Of a stretch of DNA of 10,444 nt, positions 4,502 to 10,444 are shown piece after piece (positions within the stretch are counted from its first letter, which is position 1; the number at the start of each line of letters is the position of its first letter). Source of the DNA: a bacterium (lineage in GTDB: Bacteria > Ratteibacteria > UBA8468). The stretch spans positions 1 through 10,444 of the forward strand of contig DAOVGU010000076.1 in the NCBI GenBank assembly GCA_030672255.1, read 5' to 3'. The notes under the pieces were generated by a model. The model was not told where the DNA came from, did no database searches, and was given only the letters and a program-made list of their open reading frames with translations. A program made the translations under genes and the position numbers.

Positions 4502-6361
4502 CTAGCGGAGATTTGATAATAATATTTTATCTATACCCTCTGCTGCTACTTTAGCGTCGGCAATGGCGGTGACAGCATCCAGATTTAGATTAACGATATC
4601 GCCACCCGCAAACAGTTTTGGGATTGAGGTCTGCCCATTCTCATCAACCTTCACCTTTCTTCTTTCCGTAAATTCAAGTTTTTCAAAAAAAGGCTTGGGA
4701 ATAAATGAAAAGTCAGAACCCTGACCAATGGCTTCAATTACCATATCACCTTCTAAAAGCATTTCTTTTTCTTCATAAAAGGTAGGTCTGAATCTACCCT
4801 GTTCATCGAAGACCGATTTTACCTTCACACAGAGAAGGCCCTTTATCTTACCATCTTCTACTTTAATCTCTTTCGGCCCCCAGTTAGGATTAAACTGAAT
4901 CCCTTCGGCCTTGGTGTCCTCAATCTCCTCTTTGGTTGCGGGCATTATCTCCCAGTCCTCCAGAGAAACCATTTTGGTCACTGTCTTTTCCCCTGGATAT
5001 TGAATTTGCTGCAACCTGAGAGCCTCCCGGGCTACATCCATCGCTACATTCCCTCCGCCGATAACGATTATTTCTTTGCCTACCTTAACGCCTTTACCAA
5101 TTTTGTTCTCCTCCAAGAAAGGAAGTGCTAAAATACATCTATCGGCATTCTTAACCTTTGTTGAACGACTTATCGTCGTCCCTATTCCCAAATAGACTCC
5201 TTCGTATTCTTTCAGAATATCTTCAAATAGAATATCTTTTCCGACTGTAGTATTGAATTTGAATTCAACGCCTAAAGAGGCTATATGATTTATATCCTTA
5301 TCAATAGCCTCTATAGGTAATCTATAAAGCGGTGGACCTATGCGCATCATACCCCCACCACCGGAAAGCGAATCAAAGACAGTTACTTTGTGACCTTTTA
5401 AGGCTAAGAAATAAGATACCGATAAACCGCCAGGGCCGGCACCTATAACGGCAATCTTTTTACCGGTAGGTTTAGCTATTTTAAGTTCTAAGGTAGTTTT
5501 ATAATCTTTAATAGAATCAGCAACGAACCTTTTCAGCCACCTTACAGCCACCGCTTCCCCTCTGATACTCAAAGAACAGGCGTCCTCGCAATACTTCATA
5601 CAGACTCTTCCGCAGATGGAAGGAATTGGATTATCCTCAAATATCTTCTTTAAGGATTCATCGGGTTTATTCTCAGAGATTGCTTTTATATAATCGGAAA
5701 TTTTTAGATGGGCCGGGCAGGCCTCCTCGCATAGTTTGCACTCCAGACAGCGAGAAGCTTCTCTCTCAGCCTGCTCCCTATTATAACCAATCACTTGTTC
5801 AATAAAGGAAAGTCTTCTCCTTTCAGGTTTAACTTGCGGCATAGGTACACGCTCTGGCTCGAATAAGGAATATTTAAGGTCGGATACAAGTCCTTCATTA
5901 TCTTCTTTGCGGTGGGAAAGACTCGCTTTAAGTATAGAATATTCTTTAGCCGGGAGAAAGTGTTCTTTATCTAACTTTTCATCTTTGGCAAGCAGGTTGA
6001 AAGTATCGGTTTTAAAGTGAATATGAAGATAGTCTCGGGAGAGTCTCAAAGAACCAGGCGGACAGATATCCACGCATAACCCACAGAAACAGCACCTACC
6101 ATAGTCTACTCTGGGACGTTCATTCTTCATACCTTCCTCAGGCTTTGGTTTAATCTCAGGTATCTCCTTCATCGTGATTGCTTCATTGGGACATATATCG
6201 GCACAGTTGCCGCAACCGGTACATTTATCCCAGTCATTAAGATGCAAGCCTCTGTATCTTTTTGCAGGTTCTTTCGGCTCAAAAGGATAGCGCAATGTCT
6301 TCGGCTTTTTAAAAAGATATTTGATACTTTTAAATGGACTGAAGATACTACCTTTATCCAT
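4502..6361 (-). CDS. NuoI-like ferredoxin fused to GltD/NfnB-type FAD-NAD(P) oxidoreductase
   Basis: This 619-residue fusion has three parts. Residues 1-120 are NuoI-like: a TLRYPFEP...RYRGLH lead-in, then [4Fe-4S] motifs C47/C50/C53/C57 and C90/C93/C96/C100. Residues about 180-285 match the iron-sulfur domain of GltD, NfnB and dihydropyrimidine dehydrogenase, with C205/C208/C211/C215 and C250/C254/C258/C262. Residues 300-619 form the flavoprotein, with the FAD motif VIGAGPGGL at 305-313, the NAD(P) motif VIGGGNVAMD at 433-442, and FAGGD at 584-588. Inferred role: moving electrons between NAD(P)H and the NuoB/C/D-like arm through its own NuoI-like domain. The start is ATG 6361 because AAAGGAGGGG lies nine bases upstream; the in-frame ATG at 6388 falls in a repeat. 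It follows nuoD with a 117-base gap. A soluble NfnB-like role is possible, but the NuoI part and the gene order argue against it. Confidence 0.92.
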   Translation of the reverse strand: MDKGSIFSPFKSIKYLFKKPKTLRYPFEPKEPAKRYRGLHLNDWDKCTGCGNCADICPNEAITMKEIPEIKPKPEEGMKNERPRVDYGRCCFCGLCVDICPPGSLRLSRDYLHIHFKTDTFNLLAKDEKLDKEHFLPAKEYSILKASLSHRKEDNEGLVSDLKYSLFEPERVPMPQVKPERRRLSFIEQVIGYNREQAEREASRCLECKLCEEACPAHLKISDYIKAISENKPDESLKKIFEDNPIPSICGRVCMKYCEDACSLSIRGEAVAVRWLKRFVADSIKDYKTTLELKIAKPTGKKIAVIGAGPGGLSVSYFLALKGHKVTVFDSLSGGGGMMRIGPPLYRLPIEAIDKDINHIASLGVEFKFNTTVGKDILFEDILKEYEGVYLGIGTTISRSTKVKNADRCILALPFLEENKIGKGVKVGKEIIVIGGGNVAMDVAREALRLQQIQYPGEKTVTKMVSLEDWEIMPATKEEIEDTKAEGIQFNPNWGPKEIKVEDGKIKGLLCVKVKSVFDEQGRFRPTFYEEKEMLLEGDMVIEAIGQGSDFSFIPKPFFEKLEFTERRKVKVDENGQTSIPKLFAGGDIVNLNLDAVTAIADAKVAAEGIDKILLSNLR

Positions 6362-6370
6362 TGAGATTTT

Positions 6371-6380
6371 CCCCTCCTTT
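6371..6380 (-). promoter_or_regulatory. Strong ribosome binding site that fixes the fusion gene start
   Basis: On the minus strand the site reads AAAGGAGGGG, nine bases before the ATG at 6361. It makes that ATG the likely start and excludes the longer frame from 6388, whose ATG comes from a TGTCATTCCC repeat. Confidence 0.85.
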
Positions 6381-6382
6381 GA

Positions 6383-6482
6383 TGTCATTCCCGCAATGGC
6401 CCCTTGATGTCATTCCCGAAGTTAGTAATCGGGAATCTATTCTCTGGATTCCTGTTTTCACAGGAATGACACTTCGTGTCAT
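6383..6482. repeat. Palindromic repeat, TGTCATTCCC family, copy 1 (partial plus full copy)
   Basis: A fragment with TGTCATTCCCGC starts at 6383. A full copy runs from TGTCATTCCCG (6408) to GGAATGACA (ending 6471). The edge hairpin ATGACAC-TTC-GTGTCAT spans 6466-6482 and contains the nuoD stop codon. Inner pairs include CCCGA/TCGGG and CCTG/CAGG. The element fills the gap between nuoD and the fusion gene. Confidence 0.85.
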
Positions 6483-7576
6483 CGGTCTATCTCCGGAGCA
6501 ATTACATATAAACTTATCATAATATTTCCCACGTCAGCAATACTGGCATTTTTTAATAATTTTTCTAAAATAACCAAACCATGAGTGTATGACGGTGTCC
6601 TGAAATGCACCCGATAAGGCTTATCTTCGCCATTGCTCACCATATAAAGGCCTAACTCTCCACGCGAGGATTCAACCCTCACATAAGCTTCTCCCTTTGG
6701 TATTTTCCATTTGAATGGGTTGGGAACTTTATTGTAAACTGAACCCTCAGGCATAGCGTCAAGCAACTTAAATATCATATGGACACTCTCTATCATCTCG
6801 TCCCTGATCACCCAAATTCTTGAATATGCATCACCATCCTCCCTTGTAGGAATCTCAAAATCCACTTTATCATATACAGCATAGGGTTCAACCTTTCTAA
6901 TATCAAACTTTTCGCCTGTTGCCCTTAAAACCTGACCTGTTGCCCCCAGTTCCTTCGCCTCCTTCTGAGTTATTTTCCCGATTCCTTTTGCCCGTTCATA
7001 AAAGAGGCGGTTATTGAAAAATGTATTATCATAGTCTGGTATACAACTACCTATAGAATGGAGGGTATTTACAATTTTATCTTTAAACCCTTCGGGGAAA
7101 TCACGTCTCACCCCGCCAGGCCAGATATAGATGTGGTATACCCTGCCACCGGTGAGTTCCTCAAACAGGTCCAAAATAAGATCACGATGATACATTGCCC
7201 ATTGAGCAACAGTATCAAAGCCAAGCATATTGGCATATGCCCATAGACCGAACAGATGGGAAGAGACCCGGGAAAGTTCCAGCACAATAGTTCTTATATA
7301 ATTTGCCCTCTCTGGTACTTCTATACCGGCTAATTTCTCCACCGCCATTGCATATACCATCTCCATTGAATCCGGTTCTATCACATTTATTCTACAGACC
7401 ATTGGGAAATTCTGTATCCAGGTTCGGTATTCCATCAATTTTTCAAATCCCCGATGCAAATACCCAGGATTGGCTTGTGCCTCTAAAATGCGGTCACCCT
7501 CAACCTTCAAGGTGATGCTAAAGTTTCCCACCATCCCCAGATGCTGAGGGCCAAAATAAAGCTCAAGTTCTCTCAT
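6479..7576 (-). CDS. nuoD: NuoD-like / hydrogenase large-subunit-like protein lacking Ni ligands
   Basis: This 365-residue protein is of the 49-kDa/NuoD family, which shares ancestry with [NiFe] hydrogenase large subunits. It shows FGPQH at 8-12, LHRGFEK at 40-46, AVEKLAGIEVPERA at 78-91 and LSRVSSHL at 101-108. Where hydrogenases have RxCGxC it has R62-I-N64-V-I-E67. Where they have DPCxxC near the end it has Y357-V-I359-A-P-E362 before the final IDR. All four Ni-binding cysteines are therefore absent and H2 chemistry at a NiFe site is excluded. The quinone-associated region of complex I is not clearly conserved either (FPMVCRIN), so the electron acceptor is unknown. This pattern fits Ehr/Mbx-like or complex I-like enzymes. 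The gene starts eight bases after nuoC, and its TGA stop lies inside the edge hairpin of a repeat. Only a weak AAGATAAGAA precedes the ATG. Confidence 0.92.
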   Translation of the reverse strand: MRELELYFGPQHLGMVGNFSITLKVEGDRILEAQANPGYLHRGFEKLMEYRTWIQNFPMVCRINVIEPDSMEMVYAMAVEKLAGIEVPERANYIRTIVLELSRVSSHLFGLWAYANMLGFDTVAQWAMYHRDLILDLFEELTGGRVYHIYIWPGGVRRDFPEGFKDKIVNTLHSIGSCIPDYDNTFFNNRLFYERAKGIGKITQKEAKELGATGQVLRATGEKFDIRKVEPYAVYDKVDFEIPTREDGDAYSRIWVIRDEMIESVHMIFKLLDAMPEGSVYNKVPNPFKWKIPKGEAYVRVESSRGELGLYMVSNGEDKPYRVHFRTPSYTHGLVILEKLLKNASIADVGNIMISLYVIAPEIDR

Positions 7577-7584
7577 TTCTTATC

Positions 7585-8094
7585 TTACACAAAAGGGATT
7601 TTATCAAAAACTTCTTTAACATACTCTCTGGTATCAAAATCCTTTCTAAAAGGAGGTATCTTATATTCCCTTTCCAGGAAAAGGGGAATTAGCCTTTGAT
7701 TACCTTCAAACTTTATCCCAAAAAGTTCGTGCAGTTCCCGTTCATAGACTTCAGCATTGCTAAAAATAGGGGTTACTGTCTTAGATTCTGGTATTGTTCG
7801 CGAAATTCTTGTTTTTAAAATTATCTGTAACTTTTCTCTCTGGGTGTATTCATCATTCTTTTGCAGATAAGAAGTGATAATATAAACCAGTTCGAATTCA
7901 TTCTCCTTTATCCAATCTACGCAGGAGATTAAGGTTAAAAAGTTAAATCCTCTATCCTTAAGAAATTTTAAAATAGTCAGAGCATCTTCTTCTCTGGCGG
8001 TTATGTTCAATCGAGTATCCTCAGGAACAATTACCTGGATATCTTTAAAGGTTGATTCAAGTTCTTCTTTTAATTTTTTGTTTGTCATTATCAT
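7585..8094 (-). CDS. nuoC: NuoC-like (30-kDa) subunit
   Basis: This subunit of about 169 residues is of the NuoC/30-kDa family, fused to the large subunit in HycE but separate here. It structurally supports the NuoB-NuoD interface and has no cofactor. The diagnostic segment is ERELHELFGIKFEGN at 118-132, followed by LIPLFLER, matching the family pattern ERExxDLFGxxFxGHP...; the usual DHP is replaced. The start is uncertain. The open frame continues upstream into a TGTCATTCCC repeat, where a TTG at 8145 and an ATG at 8134 are artefacts of the repeat. ATG 8094 or 8088 gives a normal N-terminus; GTG 8115 has an AGAAGGGGG sequence four bases upstream and is a real alternative. It follows nuoB after a repeat-filled gap and precedes nuoD by eight bases. 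Confidence 0.88.
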   Translation of the reverse strand: MIMTNKKLKEELESTFKDIQVIVPEDTRLNITAREEDALTILKFLKDRGFNFLTLISCVDWIKENEFELVYIITSYLQKNDEYTQREKLQIILKTRISRTIPESKTVTPIFSNAEVYERELHELFGIKFEGNQRLIPLFLEREYKIPPFRKDFDTREYVKEVFDKIPFV

Positions 8095-8127
8095 AGACGA
8101 TGCAGTCACTCCCACATAACCCCCTTC

Positions 8128-8222
8128 TGTCATTCCCGCAGTCAATAAGCGGGAATCTATTAACCCTTGATTTAATCAAGGGCTGGATTCCTGCTTCTGC
8201 AGGAATGACACTTCGTGTCATT
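8128..8222. repeat. Palindromic repeat, TGTCATTCCC family, copy 2 (cloverleaf-like)
   Basis: The outer stem is TGTCATTCC (8128-8136) with GGAATGACA (8202-8210). Three inner hairpins follow: CCCGC/GCGGG (8135-8153), the perfect 19-base palindrome CCCTTGATTTAATCAAGGG (8164-8182), and CCTGC/GCAGG at about 8190-8203. An edge hairpin AATGACAC-TTC-GTGTCATT (8204-8222) carries the nuoB stop codon. Read as protein, this family gives the frequent false peptide VIPAEAGIQ. Confidence 0.88.
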
Positions 8223-8775
8223 TTTGATTTTCTCTCGGGTATAATGGTGACCACTCAAGTTTGCCCAGTGCCATTTCTTGATTCTTCCGATAATATTTGT
8301 ATTTTTCTCTGTATTTTAGATATCCATCTGCCATCCCTTTATCAATCATCGTCCAGAGATGGGTTACGGCAATGAATATTGCTTCCGGTCTGGGCATGCA
8401 ACCAGCAATCCAACCATCTACAGGTATGTATTTATCCAGATGCTTTATCGTATTGTAGGAATCCCAGTACATTCCTCCGTTTATGGGGCAACTACCAAAA
8501 CCCACGGTATATTTGGGTTCAGGCATCTGTTCATAGGTTCTGATGATTGCTTTTAATGTCTTTACCGAGACATAGCCGGTAATCAAAAACAGGTTTGCTT
8601 GCCTGGGTGTTGCCACAGGAATCACTCCAAACCTTTCTGCATCCCAGCGAGAGGTTATAACCGGAGGAATCTCGATAATCCCGCAACCGGTGCAGAAATA
8701 GATTACCCAGAGCGAATACTTATGGCCCATTTTGGCCGGTTCCTTAAACCATTTCTTGATATCTCTTCTATCCAT
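8218..8775 (-). CDS. nuoB: NuoB-like / group 4 hydrogenase small-subunit-like protein, first paralogue
   Basis: This 185-residue subunit carries the terminal [4Fe-4S] cluster next to the large subunit. The likely ligands are C28 and C31 (CTGCGIIEIPP), C96 (GFGSCPINGG) and C126 (GCMPRPE). The C-x2-C spacing of the first pair is the hydrogenase/Ech/Mbh arrangement; complex I NuoB usually has adjacent cysteines. Yet the NuoD-like partner has no Ni ligands, so the pair is a mixed type, as expected in Ehr/Mbx-like complexes. GGAG lies six bases before the ATG at 8775, a good start. It is the first gene of the first redox block, with 98 bases separating it from the radical SAM gene; I found no convincing promoter there, so transcription may also come from upstream. 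The TGA stop falls in the edge hairpin of a repeat. Confidence 0.92.
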   Translation of the reverse strand: MDRRDIKKWFKEPAKMGHKYSLWVIYFCTGCGIIEIPPVITSRWDAERFGVIPVATPRQANLFLITGYVSVKTLKAIIRTYEQMPEPKYTVGFGSCPINGGMYWDSYNTIKHLDKYIPVDGWIAGCMPRPEAIFIAVTHLWTMIDKGMADGYLKYREKYKYYRKNQEMALGKLEWSPLYPRENQK

Positions 8776-8781
8776 TTTTAT

Positions 8782-8785
8782 CTCC
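8782..8785 (-). promoter_or_regulatory. Shine-Dalgarno of the nuoB-like gene
   Basis: GGAG on the minus strand, six bases before the ATG at 8775. It supports this start codon. Confidence 0.7.
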
Positions 8786-8824
8786 GCATTTTATGTCTCT
8801 TGTCTAAAAGTTGTGGGTAGTGTA

Positions 8825-8837
8825 GCCCTTTATGGGC
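8825..8837. repeat. Small hairpin in the radical SAM-nuoB gap
   Basis: GCCC-TTTAT-GGGC forms a short stem in the 98-base gap. There is no U-run after it on the minus strand, so it is not a convincing terminator; it may be a remnant of a repeat. Confidence 0.35.
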
Positions 8838-8873
8838 GTAAAATTAAAAACCAAATTCATTCAATTAAACGCA

Positions 8874-9920
8874 TTATACTTTTTTGTATCGTTCCCTTTC
8901 TAGCTTAAATACATCGTACATAATAGGGGCATCTTTCCTATTCTTAAAATATTGCGTAAGAATTTCCCAGTGGAAGACACATCTTCCTTTTAATTCAATT
9001 GACCTGATCGCTTCTTGTTCGGACATACCAAAGTACTCTACTGCAAGATTAGCGATATTTAACCCCTTATTCGCTATTTGAAAAAACTTGTTCCGTCGGG
9101 CATTTTTGAGTATATCAATAAGAGGACGTTCAATTATGTTACCTAATGGCTTTGCTATTTGGTATATACAGTAGTGGACCTCTCCGTTAAAATTGATGGT
9201 GTAGATATATCCCTTGGGACTTAAGTGGAGAAAATCATTCCATCTACATATGGGATTGGTTGACGGTGGACTCTGTTCCTTTGGAGTAGTTGCCCAGGCC
9301 GCTCTCCCCACAGGACGGACAAGTCGTGTTTCGTTCAAACTATAAGTGATCCTATCATCTGGCCGAAAAAGGGCTCGGACTTGCGCTTGCATCCCTTTTG
9401 GTTTGTACGCATCAAACTCGTTTATCAGAACATCTACCAACATTTCTTGCCTCTCTTTTTGCAAGCCCCGTTCCCAATGCCACTTGTCGTGGCCATAAAT
9501 TAAGAAAGAGTTAACTCCTAGATCAATCAATTCCCCAATCACTTTCTTTGCATGAACCTTACTCTTTGCCCAGAAGCCAACCGTCTGAACGTTTATGTTG
9601 GTCAAACTAGGAAAATTTCGCTTTTTGATAAGTTTCAACGTTTCATAAAGTAACTTTCTATTGGTAAACGGTTCGCCACCACTAATACCTAAACTCTCTA
9701 TTCCAGCGGGCAAATGCTGGATGATTCTTTCAACTTGAGGTAGAGTTAAAGATTTACCATCTCGGCTCCCACAAAAATAACAGTGCCGGCATTCAAGAGG
9801 ACACTTTCTGGTAATAAGCAACCAAATAGACCTACAAACAATCTTAGATTTTCCCTCACGTACAAGTTGAAGGCGTTCCTTAGCTTTATCCACAACTTTC
9901 TGAGATCTTAACTCTGCCAT
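8874..9920 (-). CDS. Radical SAM protein with SPASM/twitch-like C-terminus
   Basis: This 348-residue protein has the radical SAM cluster motif C40-P-L-E-C44-R-H-C47 and the SAM-binding GGEP at 81-84. The C-terminal region has C225 (ICRW), then a G-x-V-x-Y-C251 stretch followed by LGNIIERPLIDIL, which resembles SPASM/twitch domains that hold an extra iron-sulfur cluster. C314 (GRCVF) may be another ligand. Such enzymes modify peptides or proteins, or serve in cofactor and enzyme maturation. The substrate cannot be told here: no small peptide gene is visible within the window next to it. The ATG at 9920 follows an A-rich stretch with only a weak GAGAAA. It precedes the nuoB-like gene by 98 bases on the same strand, so co-transcription is possible but not shown. 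It could be unrelated to the redox genes. Confidence 0.88.
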   Translation of the reverse strand: MAELRSQKVVDKAKERLQLVREGKSKIVCRSIWLLITRKCPLECRHCYFCGSRDGKSLTLPQVERIIQHLPAGIESLGISGGEPFTNRKLLYETLKLIKKRNFPSLTNINVQTVGFWAKSKVHAKKVIGELIDLGVNSFLIYGHDKWHWERGLQKERQEMLVDVLINEFDAYKPKGMQAQVRALFRPDDRITYSLNETRLVRPVGRAAWATTPKEQSPPSTNPICRWNDFLHLSPKGYIYTINFNGEVHYCIYQIAKPLGNIIERPLIDILKNARRNKFFQIANKGLNIANLAVEYFGMSEQEAIRSIELKGRCVFHWEILTQYFKNRKDAPIMYDVFKLERERYKKV

Positions 9921-10040
9921 TATTATTTTTCTATTTCTCTATTTTTTTCTTCCTGTTTGGTATCATGGATTCATTTCTTGAAACTTGTCCCCAGTGGTTT
10001 ATGAATGTCTGTTTGAATATATTTTTGTTGTAACTCATGC

Positions 10041-10444
10041 TCACGCCAATATGATACCTACATTGGGGCTTGAACGCAACTCTTTATTTATCAAAGATAC
10101 AAAGGAAGTTCCTACGCAATCAAGATAGTCACAATAAGGATATTTATGCCAGTCCTCAACTAGGCCTTTTCTTACGCAGTTATTCAGTATGTATTCAGAT
10201 GATTTCACTAAATCCTCGTCTTTTCTTAAAATATGGTCATACCATCTCTTCTGCCAGAGACTTCCTTTAATGCTGTATTTCCACGCTATAGTTGTAGATT
10301 TACCTTTGAACTGGCTGACAAAGTCTATTATAGAATTCCTCTCACTACTTGGGCTTGCCAAAAAATGCAGATGATTTGGCATGAGAGAATATACAAATAC
10401 CTTGCATCTATATCTTTTTCTCTCAGATTTTAAACATTCTATAA
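10041..10444 (-). CDS. REP-associated tyrosine transposase (RAYT, Y1 HUH family), 5' end beyond window
   Basis: The frame is open to the right edge: twenty codons before the methionine at 10382 have no stop, and the MPNHLHFL segment is normally internal in this family, so the gene is partial here. The HUH metal-binding motif is H-L-H in MPNHLHFL. Further motifs are FKGKSTTIAWK, the LWQKRWYDHILR block, and YILNNCVRKGLV, whose tyrosine is the likely catalytic residue that joins covalently to DNA. Family knowledge: RAYTs are single-copy relatives of IS200/IS605 TnpA that act on single-stranded palindromic repeats. Several such repeats occur in this window, which makes this protein, or a relative elsewhere in the genome, a candidate for their spread. 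The visible part is 133 codons; full-length relatives are about 150-220 residues. The TGA stop is at 10041-10043. Confidence 0.9.
   Translation of the reverse strand, partial: IECLKSERKRYRCKVFVYSLMPNHLHFLASPSSERNSIIDFVSQFKGKSTTIAWKYSIKGSLWQKRWYDHILRKDEDLVKSSEYILNNCVRKGLVEDWHKYPYCDYLDCVGTSFVSLINKELRSSPNVGIILA

Noticed and set aside
6479..7576. Calling the NuoD-like gene a [NiFe] hydrogenase large subunit
   Set aside because: Both Ni-binding cysteine pairs are replaced (N64/E67 and I359/E362).
8204..8230. Hairpin followed by a T-run as a rho-independent terminator
   Set aside because: The T-run follows the hairpin on the plus strand, whereas all genes here are on the minus strand; on that strand no U-run follows.
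8057..8254. Small minus-strand frame containing VIPAEAGIQ
   Set aside because: It is the translation of a TGTCATTCCC palindromic repeat overlapping the ends of nuoB and nuoC, not a gene.
8776..8873. A promoter for the nuoB-like gene
   Set aside because: Only poor matches to -35 and -10 boxes with wrong spacing were seen; no supportable call.
9921..10040. A peptide precursor gene for the radical SAM enzyme
   Set aside because: No short frame with a ribosome site and precursor-like features was seen between the radical SAM gene and the transposase.

Overview
All eleven protein genes supported here lie on the minus strand, so transcription runs from high to low coordinates. The window is AT-rich, has bacterial-type promoter and ribosome-binding sequences, and is crowded with short palindromic repeats. 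The gene content (many [4Fe-4S] proteins, complex I/group 4 hydrogenase-like subunits, sulfhydrogenase-like electron-transfer subunits, a Rex/CRP-like operator) points to an anaerobic bacterium. The repeat style resembles what is seen in uncultivated, metagenome-derived lineages, but I cannot place the phylum from the sequence.

Layout from right to left (5'->3' of the transcripts). 10444-10041: a REP-associated (Y1, HUH) transposase whose 5' end runs off the window. 9920-8874: a radical SAM protein with a SPASM/twitch-like C-terminus. 8775-4502: a first redox block with NuoB-like, NuoC-like and NuoD-like subunits, then a large protein that joins a NuoI-like ferredoxin to a GltD/NfnB-type FAD/NAD(P) oxidoreductase. 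4501-4207: an intergenic region with a MITE-like element and, next to the following gene, a consensus promoter overlapped by a near-perfect Rex/CRP-type palindrome. 4206-1: a second block with sulfhydrogenase beta-like and gamma-like subunits, a 16-cysteine polyferredoxin, NuoH, and a second NuoB-like subunit cut by the left edge.

How it may work. The NuoD-like subunit has lost all four Ni-binding cysteines of [NiFe] hydrogenases, so the first block is not itself a hydrogenase. It resembles complex I or the energy-converting-hydrogenase-related (Ehr/Mbx-like) complexes. The NuoI-GltD fusion would feed electrons from NAD(P)H, or to NAD(P)+, directly into the B-C-D-I arm in place of the NuoEFG module. 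The second block brings another NAD(P)H-flavin module (gamma), two iron-sulfur relay proteins and the membrane subunit NuoH. Its own NuoB-like subunit may start a true group 4 hydrogenase whose large subunit lies beyond the left edge. Whether the two blocks form one complex or two cannot be decided here. No proton-pumping NuoL/M/N-type subunit is visible.

Repeats. Two families of palindromic elements sit in the intergenic gaps: one begins TGTCATTGCG and the other TGTCATTCCC. In three genes a short hairpin at the element's edge contains the TGA stop codon. One gene (4206-3094) also appears to carry three unrelated repeat-like segments inside its reading frame. The transposase at the right edge is of the kind known to be associated with such palindromes.
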